A stretch of 64,000 bases of DNA from Brachynemurus nebulosus (Eukaryota; Arthropoda; Insecta; Neuroptera; Myrmeleontidae): contig JAPWDM010000001.1 in the NCBI GenBank assembly GCA_035578155.1, forward strand, positions 85,895,150 through 85,959,149, given 5' to 3'. Of this stretch, positions 11,501 through 21,961 are shown one piece after another. Below the pieces are notes generated by a model that saw only the letters and a list, made by a program, of their open reading frames with translations, made no database searches and was not told the DNA's origin. Numbering within the stretch: position 1 is the stretch's first letter; each line of letters opens with the position of its first letter. Both the position numbers and the translations under genes were made by a program.

Positions 11501-12149
11501 TAGTCCCATAGCTTCGGCATCCGAAAACAAACAAAACATCCGCAGAGGTCGACCGCGATCAGTATTTAGAATTAACAAAACACTTAAAAATATTTATAAA
11601 AAAGATTTTATATTATTCTAATAAAAATAATTTATTACTACATACCGGACACTTCATTTTTTGTACATATAAAATATACGTAATATGTTTTATCATCAAA
11701 ATATCTAGGCTTCATCTTTTATTTACAATAATATTTTTATCCACATATGTATGTATGTGTGTGTTGTATGCTTGTATGTATATGTGTGTTTTATCAAAAT
11801 AATAATAACTATGTACTCACCACGGACTATAGAATAGAATGGATTTGCCATTACCTAAGTTTTGGGATACCAAAATTGACGCTTTGGAAGTGTGTAGAGG
11901 GGTTCACTAAAAGTTCAGTGATGTAGATTTTTTTTTTAATTTTATTTATACTAAGTACTAGGTATAAAAATAAGTTACATAAATTACTCACTATAGGTAA
12001 ATATGTAAAATGCTCACAAGCTCAAAAGACCTCCAGAAACTGAGGTGAGGGGAACACAAATTGTATTATTTCCATAGTTACCAACCAAACCAAGTAATTA
12101 TGTTTTTATAAGAGTGAGTGAGTAAACTTCTATTTATTAATATGATAGA
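11501..12149. other. Non-coding stretch, nothing recognised
   Basis: AT-rich with short ATGT/TGTG-rich tracts near 11745-11790. No frame longer than about 60 codons with family resemblance, and no inverted repeat edges were noticed. Confidence 0.35.
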
Positions 12150-13100
12150 CAAAGATAAATGCAGATGTAGATAAAAATGGTCTTTTTAGCTTGCGCCCAT
12201 AATATGTAACATTAATAGTCCAGTGAAATTAAGGCTGAAATCGGGAAATCGGGGTATATGGATGAAAATTGGAGGGAATGTTCTTAAAGTCACTAAGAAC
12301 AATTCTCCCTATGAAAAAAAGTGCTCTGATCCCGGGCAAGGGTAGAAACATATTTTTGAAGAAAAAAAAGGCACGCCATTGATTTTTTCCAGTTTGAAAA
12401 TGTTTTTTTAAATGTCCCATAAGTTGCTGACAAAAATGACCACTTAGTATTTTGCCACTTATGTAGCCGTCTTCAAGATAAAAAATAATTTCCAGGTACT
12501 GTTCCTGCCACAAAACCGGTATGGGCTGTCTAATAGTCCATCTATCTTGTATCTTGGAAACTAAGCGTTTTCGGACCTGGGTTTATATGAACTTTTTTAT
12601 ATAAAAGAACCTCAGCAATCAACTGTTAAAATCTTTCGCACTTATTCACTAACACCCTGCATATATTATCATAGTATTATATATTAAATTAACGGAACAG
12701 CTTACTTTTTTATTATATTAAGCCGTGGGAAATTATTTCGCACGCTCTTTTCCGCACTCTGTGGGCAATTGTTAATTTTTACATATAGTTAGCCGTGTAC
12801 AAAATGTTACTTTTAATAGTAGGAGTAGAAAAAATTAGTTTCCCCTTTTCTTTTATTTCTTAATATATTTGTCATTAAAAATGTATCAGCAGCAACAAAG
12901 ATAAACGCAGATGTAGATAAAAATGGTCTTTTTAGCTTGCGCCCATAATATGTAACATTAATAGTCCAGTGAAATTAAGGCTGAAATCGGGAAATCGGGG
13001 TATATGGATGAAAATTGGAGGGAATGTTCTTAAAGTCACTAAGAACAATTCTCCCTATGAAAAAAAGTGCTCTGATCCCGGGCAAGGGTAGAAACAACCC
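12150..13100. repeat. X-Y-X' mosaic: a repeated block separated by a 547-bp segment
   Basis: Block X (about 12150-12351) and X' (about 12898-13097) are nearly identical, from the AAGATAAA-GCAGATGTAGATAA start to GCAAGGGTAGAAACA. Between them lies Y (12352-12898), a copy of 16157-16702 with only a handful of differences. X' continues directly into the long-arm element at 12961-15124, while X stops where Y starts. X therefore looks like a truncated duplicate of the element's left end, rejoined to Y by a rearrangement. Confidence 0.75.
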
Positions 13101-15124
13101 CTAAAAAATTTATTTTCCAATTATCTCGCGAAGTGTGCGAGATATGTAAAATTTTTTCAAATAAAGATTGTAGATCTTTCGATTCTACAAAAAAAAGTAT
13201 ACCACCCTCTTATCCCTATCTCTAATAGTTTGCGGAGAAATCATCCCCGAAAAAAAAAGAAAAACAAATTTTTTTCGCCTAATTCCAATATTTTCAAACA
13301 TTTAGAGAAAAAAAGTATTCTTGGCATTTTTCTCTAAAATTGAAAATAGAGAAATTAGGAAAAATAAAAGGCTCCGATGGCACGGGACTGGTGCTTTCCA
13401 TTTAAAATTATCAATGGTTAACTAATGTCCGTTACCGGTCAATTTTGACTAACAACGGTGTCTGATTTGTTTTTATAGGACCTGAAATGAGACACAAGAG
13501 AAGTAAATGCTAGTAAGTTGATAATATCACATGGTTTGTATATTTTGTATATTTTGAAAATAGGTAGCGCCTACTTGATTTATATAATATTAGAAAATAC
13601 ACAATTTATGTTTACGTAAAACATTTTGAAATTGTAATTTGACGATTGTGAAGATATTTTTCAATTTAAAAATGGAAAAATGAAATGAAAATATTTGTGA
13701 TACTATGGAAACTAGTATCAAAATATGCACTAAACGCTGATTAAATGGATTAAATATTTAATTGCCTCATATCCATCCATTAACTTAACATATTTGGAAA
13801 ATTTGGAGAAACAAAGTATTTTATTAGATATTGAAATAAAGAAATACACATTAAAAATTTGAAAAATAATAAAAATTAACTATTTTTTTTTTTATTTTCA
13901 TTAATCAAAGTAGTTTTATTCTATACAAATATTAACAAAATAAAGTTTTTGATAAAAAGAAGTAGTCAATAGTTCATCCACTAAAAATTACCAAAATAAT
14001 TTTTTTAAAATTATATCTCACATCGTTAATGACTCCTTCATTTGCAATGGGAATTTCTTGTTCATTGTTTATTAATCCATCGATTTAATTTTTATCCTGT
14101 AATGGTAGATGAAACTATATATGAAATAATCTTGTATGTAATGTAATTTTTATAAAATTAACTATGCAAACTTACGTAATATTTGAAAATTTCAACTGAG
14201 CTTCAGTTAAGCTCACAAGAACAAGTTTGTTTTGCCAAACGAAAGCATTTATTAGAATATGATATCCATCTATCTCATGACAAACATGATTAGAACATGT
14301 ATAGATTATTCTAGGAATATCGTAATTGATAATTTCTAATATATCTAAATCATCGGCACACCAAATCATCTTCAAGTATGTTATTAATTCTTAAGTTTAT
14401 CTTCGGTTAACAAATTATAACAAACAGAAGTAGGATAATACAAAAAATAATACTGTTCAACAAAAATATAATTTACAAATGTCATAAATTAAACATAATT
14501 TCCCTGGAAACAAAATCTATTGAGCAAACGTTTTCTACACATACAAATTTAAATTCTTTTAACGATGTGTTTTTTACTTCTCTTGTGTCTCATTTCATGT
14601 CCTATAAAAACAAATCAGACACCGTTGCTAGTCAAAATTGACCGGTAACGGACATTAGTTAACCATTGATAATTTTAAATGGAAAGCACCAGTCCCGTGC
14701 CATTGGAGCCTTTTATTTTTCCTAATTTCTCTATTTTCAATTTTAGAGAAAAATGCCAAGAATACTTTTTTTTCTCTAAATGTTTGAAAATATTGGAATT
14801 AGGCGAAAAAAATTTGTTTTTCTTTTTTTTTTCGGGGATGATTTCTCCGCAAACTATTAGAGATAGGGATAAGAGGGTGGTATACTTTTTTTTTGTAGAA
14901 TCGAAAGATCTACAATCTTTATTTGAAAAAATTTTCCATATCTCGCACACTTCGCGAGATAATTGTAAAATAAATTTTTTAGGGGTTGTTTCTACCCTTG
15001 CCCGGGATCAGAGCACTTTTTTTCATAGGGAGAATTGTTCTTAGTGACTTTAAGAACATTCCCTCCAATTTTCATCCATATACCCCGATTTCCCGATTTC
15101 AGCCTTAATTTCACTGGACTATAA
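12961..15124. mobile_element. Long-arm TIR (fold-back) element, arms about 550 bp, no transposase
   Basis: The left arm (12961-13509) begins ATAGTCCAGTGAAATTAAGG. The right arm (14573-15124) ends with the complement CCTTAATTTCACTGGACTAT. Arms are nearly identical over their whole length, including the GTCCGTTACCGGTCAATTTT and AGACACAAGAGAAGTAAA landmarks. The 1.06 kb centre (13510-14572) is AT-rich without a convincing gene. Open frames inside the arms (for example 14679-15044) are mirrored by the inverted copy and reflect arm sequence only. No clear target duplication is visible, and the superfamily is undetermined. Confidence 0.78.
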
Positions 15125-15874
15125 TAAATACATAGTTTGATACTATATATCATAATTATGTATAGTGTATTTATATGTTTAATACATATATAATATAAAT
15201 TTGAAAATAAATTTATATTTTTATTTACGTTGCTACGTTCTTATTTTTTACGTAATGTAGAGAAAATTAAAATCAATTGGGAATATTAATATTTATATGA
15301 ATATATATGTATAATTTCCCGATATGTACTTTACAAATGTAATTTATTATGTATACAAAAAATAACTACGCCACTGGTACATTAATGTCATATATTAATC
15401 AACATGGAGTCCATGTCAAATTAAATTTGACTTATTATGTACTTACTTGTGAAAGGAAATTCCAGATTTTTGTTTTGAATCTTTTCCACTTTTACTAGTG
15501 CACATCCTTACAGCGCAATAAGCTACCGAACCGATTCTAAAAAATTTCTCACTGCTAGAAAACTAAATTATTTTAGATGGATACAACTATGCTGCACAAA
15601 ATCCGTTCGGGTTCTTGCGTCCCCAAAAATACCAAAACTAATTACCCAGCCGATTTTAAAAATTCTTTTACTCTTAGAAAGCTTAACTATTTTAAATAGG
15701 TACAGGTCTTAGATGAGATCCGCCAGTGCCTAATATTTGGAAATTCGCTATGTTATGCAGATGCTGCGACAGGAGTATTAGAAAAGAATAGACTATTGAT
15801 TTGTTTTGAATAACTATAAGAATTATTTAATCTTTTAACTGACTCATGATCAATTGCATTTGAAACAGGGTATA
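15125..15874. other. Non-coding stretch with a weak 110-bp duplicate
   Basis: Two related blocks near 15525 and 15640 share CCGATT-TAAAAA and TTAGAAAGCTTAACTATTTT-like sequence; this looks like untranslated sequence of an old transposon. No gene recognised. Confidence 0.4.
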
Positions 15875-16470
15875 TACTGGGTGTTACTAAATAAGTGCGA
15901 AAGATTTTAACAGATGATTGCTGCGGTTCTTTTATGTAAAAAAGTTCATATAAACTCAGGTCCGAAAACGCTTAGTTTCCAAGATACAGAGTGTTCAGTT
16001 TCTCGTCTTTTTTAATATTTTTCTAAATATTTCAAAACCATTTTGAGATATTGACACAAAATTTGGGACACGCTATGACAGGATAAATACCCATATTCTG
16101 AAGTAGATAGAATATTTTCACTTAAACCAGTGGCGTCCGTACGGCCATGTGATGACATATTTTTGAAGAAAAAAAAGGCACGCCATTGATTTTTTCCAGT
16201 TTGAAAATGTTTTTTTAAATGTCCCATAAGTTGCTGACAAAAATGACCACTTAGTATTTTGCCACTTATGTAGCCGTCTTCAAGATAAAAAATAATTTCC
16301 AGGTACTGTTCCTGCCACAAAACCGGTATGGGCTGTCTAATAGTCCATCTATCTTGTATCTTGGAAACTAAGCGTTTTCGGACCTGGGTTTATATGAACT
16401 TTTTTATATAAAAGAACCGCAGCAATCAACTGTTAAAATCTTTCGCACTTATTCACTAACATCCTGCATA
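15875..16470. mobile_element. MITE, TIRs about 115 bp
   Basis: The left end (GGGTGTTACTAAATAAGTGC) and right end (complement of GGATGTTAGTGAATAAGTGC) run inward as inverted repeats through GCGAAAGATTTTAACAG, TTGCTGCGGTTCTTTTAT and GGTCCGAAAACGCTTAGTTT. No transposase is encoded. Its right half is part of the duplicated Y segment, and a partial copy of the same right end occurs at about 12500-12670. Confidence 0.78.
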
Positions 16471-16702
16471 TATTATCATAGTATTATATACTAAATTAAC
16501 GGAACAGCTTACTTTTTTATTATATTAAGCCGTGGGAAATTATTTCGCACGCTCTTTTCCGCACTCTGTGGGCAATTGTTAATTTTTACATATAGTTAGC
16601 CGTGTACAAAATGTTACTTTTAATAGTAGGAGTAGAAAAAATTAGTTTCCCCTTTTCTTTTATTTCTTAATATATTTGTCATTAAAAATGTATCAGCAGC
16701 AA
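16157..16702. repeat. Segment Y', near-identical copy of 12352-12898
   Basis: About 546 bp with only a few substitutions relative to 12352-12898. It starts CATATTTTTGAAGAAAAAAA and ends TGTATCAGCAGCAA. It spans the right half of the MITE at 15875-16470 plus about 230 bp of downstream flank, so what was copied is a stretch of local DNA and not a whole transposon. The outer part contains ATTATTTCGCACGCTCTTTT. Confidence 0.8.
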
Positions 16703-16847
16703 TTATTTTTCCTTTTCTTTCCTTTTATTTTTGAATATATCTGTTATTAAAAATGTAGCTACAACAATTTCTTCTACGAAAAATAATCACTTATTATTAC
16801 ACGAGAGGTTTGTATTTTTTCGAATAAATTTGGGTTTGTCTAACGAA

Positions 16848-17190
16848 AATTTGTTGCCTAGCAATTTAACGAGAAGAACTGCCAACTAACAAAAATGCGA
16901 CAGCGTAGCTGAAGCGTTTTTGGGTTGACAGTTTTTCGAGTTAAATTGCTTTTAGGCAAGAAATTTGAGTTGTAGAAAACATAAATTTATTCAGGAAAAA
17001 TATAACTCAAGTGTAATACGGTAAGATTACACTTGAGTTTTATATTTTTCCTGAATAATTAACTTAACCAATAAAATAAATGAGATTTTATTAAATAGAC
17101 TAGCCTGTTCATTGATGAAAGGAATTGAGTACCAGTATGCGTCAATTCCTTTCATCAATGAGCAGGCCTAGTCTATTTAATAAAATCGTC
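16848..17190. repeat. Three successive hairpins just upstream of the Penelope fragment
   Basis: Hairpin 1 (about 16850-16962) pairs TTGCCTAGCAATTTAACGAG with its imperfect partner near 16925-16960. Hairpin 2 has 35-bp arms, 16984-17018 and 17026-17060, with an 8-bp loop. Hairpin 3 pairs 17080-17128 with 17138-17190 around GGAATTGA...TCAATTCC. The left arm of hairpin 3 is an inverted copy of the Penelope coding sequence beside it, the 5' self-inversion typical of Penelope insertions. Confidence 0.75.
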
Positions 17191-18330
17191 CGTGATCACA
17201 ACGTGAAACTAAGTTTTTCCTCTTCCACCACTTTGTCATTTCTGTTGGTGAAATCTAAGGACTTGATTCCCAAATTTAACAAATCCGGCATCTATAGATA
17301 TGTCTGTCCTGAATGTAAAATTTGTTACACGGGTCAAACTGGCAGAAAATTCATTACCAGGTTCAATGAACATTTGGTAGCCATAAAATCAGCGAACACC
17401 AGAAATTATTCTGCCATAGCTCAGCACATTATTGATACTGATCACGTTTTTAATCTAGAATCTGATTTCGAAACTTTTCACATTTGTACAAAAGGTAACT
17501 TTATGAATCATTTGGAGACTCTTAGAATAGCACAAGATGTAACTTTGGACACCCCTATTTTGAATGAAACTTCTCAACTATTCGATTTCAATACGACATT
17601 GCATATGGTACAGCTCATGCGCGATCGTTTTTGAGTTTCATCAACTTTTTCAGTTTAAGTATATACATGTTGGTCGTCGGTCATTTGTTTTTCGATCGTT
17701 TTGCATTGTGTGACTTGTATCTGATGTTAATATTTCCATAATGCTGATTTTTACTACAATCTTTTTGTTACTTAAATTTTTGTTACTCTGTAATATTTGA
17801 GTTTAAACTGTGTTTTTGTCAGTGTTTTCTTTCTAAATTTTAACGTTTCTTTTATTGCTCAACGTTTTTTCACATTTTATTTAAAATGTAATTTATAAAA
17901 ACTATCAATTTATTGTTTTTTAGATAATTTCTTTGTCTGATGTTTGGGTGTGGTATTTTCGTATTTTCTTTGTTTCCAAACCCATCTAAAAATTTAAAAA
18001 TTTAAAATTTAAAGTGTAATTTAATTCTAACATTAACCATAGAGTTTCGTAATGATGTGGATAAAATTAGTTTTTTCACACTAGATACAAAAAAATTTTT
18101 ACCTTTGACAATTTCAAAACGTTGTAACTCTTAAATGTTACGTTTTACTGACTACGATTTAGGGTCTGCTGTTTTTGAAAATGACTGTTAATACAGTCGA
18201 AACCAAACGTGACCTCTATTATTTTCTTTGCTTATTTTTTAATTTTTAATTTTTCTTTTTGATGCTGAATTTTATGTGGTGATATTTATCACTTGCTTTT
18301 TGCGGGCTTGTCGTCTTTTTTGTACTAATA
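17137..18330 (+). mobile_element. Penelope-like element, copy 1, 5'-truncated
   Basis: About 1.2 kb aligned with the copy at 59213-60360. It comprises the 3' coding end with a GIY-YIG endonuclease and about 0.7 kb of 3' untranslated sequence sharing TGAAAATGACTGTTAATAC and GTGGTGAT-TTTATCACTTG. The reverse transcriptase domain is absent. The 5' end abuts an inverted fragment of itself. Confidence 0.82.
17140..17634 (+). pseudogene. Penelope-like element endonuclease (GIY-YIG) C-terminal fragment
   Basis: The frame carries FNKSGIYRYVCPECKICYTG then QTGRKFITRFNEHL, the GIY-YIG nuclease core that Penelope elements fuse to the C-terminus of their reverse transcriptase, and ends MVQLMRDRF. The His-bearing helix (AQHIIDTDH) follows at the expected spacing. 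An extra C near 17166, absent from both the inverted arm and the second copy, shifts the frame upstream, so the Met at the 5' end is not native. The RT is missing, so the fragment is inactive. Confidence 0.85.
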
Positions 18331-18334
18331 GTGA

Positions 18335-18944
18335 CAAACTATATATTCTATTTATTGCTAAGAGGAAAAAGTAAATTAATCAAAATAATAAATACATATT
18401 TCCGTAATAATGAATTTTATTCACGATGAATATTTGAATTTTTTGTAATAAATTTAATGTTTCCCATACCTACTTGGGTTTCGCGAGTCCCCACAAAGCC
18501 ATGCTTTGAGCTAGTTATTATACATATTTTAAAATTCTTAAAAATTCAACAATGTACTTTTGAAGTTACAAAATTATATTTTCTAAAAAGTGCAAAATTT
18601 GGTGAAAATATGCATATTTGTGCAAAAAACTTGAAAATTTGCAGAATTTTGTCAAATATGCAAAATATGCAAATTTTAAATAGTCTTAATCAATTCAAAA
18701 AGTGAAGGTTCGGATACATTCGAAGTTTTATTGATATATGACCAGAACTTATCGATATGCAAAATATGCAAATTCCGCTCTCTAGTAGTACATTTTTATT
18801 TGCGCACAATAGTCAGCCATGTTATTTTAGATCCACCCCAGTGTCAATTTCCAATGTATAAAAATTTTACCTAGCAACTGACTGTTTACATTTGTTTAAC
18901 CACTTTAGCAGATACCCCGAGTCTTACTCGGGTTTGTAATTCTA
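18335..18944. other. AT-rich non-coding stretch
   Basis: Contains repeated AAATATGCAAA / ATATGCAAATT motifs between about 18605 and 18775, which may be the ends of an old element. A short hairpin (CCCGAG...CTCGGG) lies near 18916-18932. No gene recognised. Confidence 0.4.
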
Positions 18945-18946
18945 AT

Positions 18947-19545
18947 AGTAACACTACATTTTCGCGAGGTCGCCTCGACGAGACGTTCGACGAGGTTTTG
19001 ACGAGGCGAGACAACACGAGTATGTACCGTCTACACTCTCGCTTGCTCTTGCTTATATACTCAGTTATTCATACTGCTCATACGCGTTCGTATAGTTTGA
19101 AATGTCTCTCATAGATGGACAAGATGGGTGATGTCGGTGATATGGATTCAAATAACTGCTGCTACAGTTCTATGTACTGTCGAATACTATAATTTTCTTC
19201 ATGTATATTACACAAAAAAGTTAAAAATAACATTTTTGTAAATTTAAGGCATGATTTTAGGTTATGTATAAAAACATAATATCAGGCAATATGTATATTC
19301 TGATGATATCTATGTACGCAGATATGCAACATATGCAATATCAACACACGAGTATATGCGAGAGTGTAGTTGATCGCCTCGTCTCGTGTCTCGTGTCCTT
19401 TGACTTGTGACAAAAAACCGACTCAGATCGGAGAGCTGACGAGGCGAGGCAAGGCTTGACAAGGCGAGGCGAGGTGACACGAGAGCATCAACTACACTCT
19501 CGTGCTCGCGTCGCCTCGTGTTGCCTTGACGAAAGTGTAGTGCTA
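18947..19545. mobile_element. MITE-like element with internal CGAGGCGAG motifs
   Basis: The outer ends are inverted: AGTAACACTACATTTTCG at the left against AGTAGCACTACACTTTCG (complement of the right end). GC-rich subterminal zones at 18960-19015 and 19370-19530 are full of CGAGGCGAG and CTCGTCTCGTG units on both strands, in contrast to the AT-rich centre. The terminal CACTAC is compatible with a hAT-type end, but no unambiguous 8-bp duplication could be seen. Confidence 0.6.
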
Positions 19546-19860
19546 CTATGACAACCAGCGGACACGACAAGTGACACGCGTTTTCATGTCGGTAACTGTT
19601 TGTGCTACCACCTATTTGAATAAAAAAAGAATACATTATAGAGAGCTTTATTTATCCTAGAATTAAACCTTTTTAACTAAGTAATCTATAAGGTGGTTAA
19701 CTTGGATGATATTTTTTTTGTCAGTTTAAATTAAATTGACAATCCGCTAGAGGTTAATAAATTTCAAGTGCTACATAATTTTATAATGTATTCGGATCAA
19801 ATTATTATCATTTATTGTGAATTTCATGTTAGTCACATATAAAGTATAGTACGTAACTCG

Positions 19861-19930
19861 GTTGTAAGACATATTACACAATCGACGCTGCGCGCTTGCG
19901 TAATTTTTTCGCTTGTGTGTAATATGCAAC
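19861..19930. repeat. Small hairpin
   Basis: GTTG-TAAGACATATTACACAA pairs with TTGTGTGTAATATGCAAC around a GCGCGCTTGCGTAATTTT centre. Similar in build to the other compact hairpins in the window. Confidence 0.6.
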
Positions 19931-20038
19931 TCACAATCTCAATCACTTAATGTATTATTTTTGAACAAAAAACCGTATATATTTACTGGGCTAAATCTAA
20001 TAGATGACTTTTTATTTTTATTTATTTATTTTTTTCAG

Positions 20039-20397
20039 CACGAACTTCAGCTTCTTTACGTGATATTTTTCGTATGTATTCCAATATGACTTATGGAACG
20101 ACTATAAAAGATTTATGTATTCGATTTAATCCTAATGCCTTACATATAAATGAACGAAAATTAGTTCAATTTGGTGTTCTCGAAGGATTCATAAGAAGAG
20201 TCTATAAATATCCTATATATTTAGGTGATTCGTCGGGAAGTGATAGTGAAGATAACTTTTCTATATTAAGTCAAATTCAGTCAAGTTTTATAGGATCTAA
20301 CTCTACAGATGAAATTTGTTGCGCCAATGGAATTAGTGCTCAGCAGTTGGATGATTTATTAGAAAGGGATCCAAATATACATATAATTTGGAAATAA
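20039..20397 (+). CDS. NPRL2: NPRL2 (nitrogen permease regulator 2-like), terminal exon
   Basis: The only host gene recognised. A polypyrimidine tract and CAG at 20036-20038 precede the exon; two bases complete the previous codon, then the frame reads SLRDIFRMYSNMTYGTTIKD, INERKLVQFGVLEGFIRRVY, then DEICCANGISAQQLDDLLER and ends NIHIIWK before TAA. This is the conserved C-terminal winged-helix part of NPRL2, a GATOR1 subunit (with NPRL3 and DEPDC5) that restrains mTORC1 through Rag GTPases when amino acids are scarce. A Ser/Asp/Glu-rich insertion (GDSSGSDSEDN) sits between the two conserved blocks. The frame has no lesion. The upstream exons, encoding about 300 residues, were not found in the window and may lie beyond its left edge. 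Confidence 0.9.
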
Positions 20398-20413
20398 TCA
20401 TATTGCATGTGAA

Positions 20414-20419
20414 CAATAA
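20414..20419 (+). terminator. Polyadenylation signal AATAAA of NPRL2
   Basis: AATAAA begins 17 bases after the NPRL2 stop codon, followed by T-rich sequence. A suitable cleavage signal for a very short 3' UTR; position is the only evidence. Confidence 0.6.
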
Positions 20420-21715
20420 ATTTTTATGTTTTTGTATATTTTTTATTCAACAGTGTAGGAAAACAGAAAATGTATTGCCGTGGTTGACATTTGATAAACA
20501 AGATGGTGAATACTTCATTTAAGGATCACACACTTTTTTGCAGTTGAAGAACAAGAACTTGGAGTATCAGAACTGATTTCTTTGAATGAATTTTAAACTG
20601 TTCTTTAGTGGATACAAGTACCTACAGTTACCAATCCTTTAACTGTTCACTTTTAATTAATAAAAAAATAACTAGAACTAATTAATTTTTTTGAAGCCAC
20701 TAACTCTTCAGTTTTTCTCCTCCTAAGAGTATCTCACAGCCCCCAAAATGTAATTGAAATTTCCTAAGCTGCATTTTGTAGAGTACAAGGTATGAGGTCG
20801 AAAATGTATTTTTTTTCTCTGACATAGATTCTAAAATTGTAAATTAATTTGAATAAACTTTTATTTATTTATTTATTTTTTGATAAATATTTATTTTCTT
20901 ATTTTATTGAGCAAATTGGCCATTTTTCGCCTATAATAACCATGAAAATTAAGTTCTATTTTAAGCAATAATTCTGTATTTAGTTGAAATTCAAGTTATC
21001 TTAAGATGTGTGTAGTATTTATTTTAAAATTATTACAGCAAGTTATACAAACGATCCTTTAAACAGAGCATGTTTGTTGTTCAGTTTTTGCCATTTTCGA
21101 CAAATTTTCTATACTTTCGGTGACCATATCCTAGTAAAGTGCCGCATGAATCACGATATTCCTTTTTTTCTCGAATGGTTAGAATTAATACACTTGCCAA
21201 TGTGTGAGAGTCGACGACTGAAACGTGTCATCGATATTTGAATTTATGCCGGATTTACACGTGTTTAGTAACAAAAGAAAGTTACTTAATCAGGTTATTA
21301 AATTTAGTTACTTTTATCCTCTAGACAGTTTAGGTGCTATTCATAGTCAAACACTAAAGTTGACCTTAGTGAAAGTTGACATTAGTTTTAAAGTTAACTT
21401 TAAGATAATGCTTATTCATAGACCATTTAGAGATACGTTTTAACTAAAGTATACTTTAAAGTTATTATATGGAATAAAAGTAGTCAGATATAAAGTTCCC
21501 CTACATCTCTATGGTTATGTTTGTTATTTATTTGTACTGTCGTGTCAAGCGATTGGAGGCGATTGATCAGTGATCCCCTGATATCGTCTTGAACGATTAC
21601 GGAAGGTGAACAAATGATTCCCTGTGCTTCCACTAAGCAACTACGATGACAATTTATTGGGCAGATTGAAATGCAGTTGCTGTCACCAGTTAATTAATTA
21701 TTTCAGCTGAGCCGG
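20420..21715. other. Intergenic stretch, no confident gene
   Basis: After the NPRL2 end there are short exon-like pieces (for example around 20455-20520 after a TTCAACAG) without family resemblance. A frame at 21008-21241 includes a phrase resembling a LINE C-terminal zinc knuckle, but too weakly to call. Sequence near 21345-21470 repeats AAAGTTAACTTTA / AGTATACTTTAAAG motifs, probably a small old MITE. Confidence 0.35.
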
Positions 21716-21961
21716 TTAACAGGTATACTCACGGGGCATAACGTCCGCATTTTTTCGTAATATTTTCTCTACTCTACTAAATACCCGAGAAGCGGGTAAA
21801 AAACTATGGCCTTTGACAGGGAAATACATCTGTATTTCCTTTATTGTTGTATTTACTGTGTGCATGAAATACGTAAGAGTGTGAAGTACTATGTTATTTT
21901 TATTTTGTGACCGACACCCGTCGCTGAATAAACGTAGTACTATCTTACCATTATAATTCAT
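21716..21961 (-). pseudogene. DDE-type transposase fragment of the 'DxCxxQNKN' family
   Basis: An open frame of 81 codons with LRLFSDGCRSQNKNNIVLHT followed by IQMYFPVKGHSFLPASRVFS and RVEKILRK. This matches a family of insect transposase-like proteins with an Asp-x-Cys-x-x-Gln-Asn-Lys-Asn motif and a GHSF(L/I)P(A/P)xRVF block. Only about 80 residues survive. I do not know an agreed superfamily name. A fragment of an N-terminal domain of possibly the same family lies at 24.6-25.5 kb. Confidence 0.55.

Noticed and set aside
14679..15044. 121-codon plus-strand ORF
   Set aside because: It lies wholly in the right arm of the long-arm element, has low complexity (Phe/Lys runs) and is mirrored by an ORF in the other orientation; no domain.
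19310..19636. 108-codon minus-strand ORF rich in Arg and Ser
   Set aside because: It is produced by the CGAGGCGAG repeats of the MITE at 18947-19545.
20455..20522. Possible additional host exon after NPRL2
   Set aside because: A TTCAACAG precedes a short open stretch, but it is under 25 codons, has no family match and lies downstream of a polyadenylation signal.
21008..21241. 77-codon plus-strand ORF with a HILVKC phrase resembling a LINE zinc knuckle
   Set aside because: Only a few residues match and the remainder is not LINE-like; too weak to annotate.
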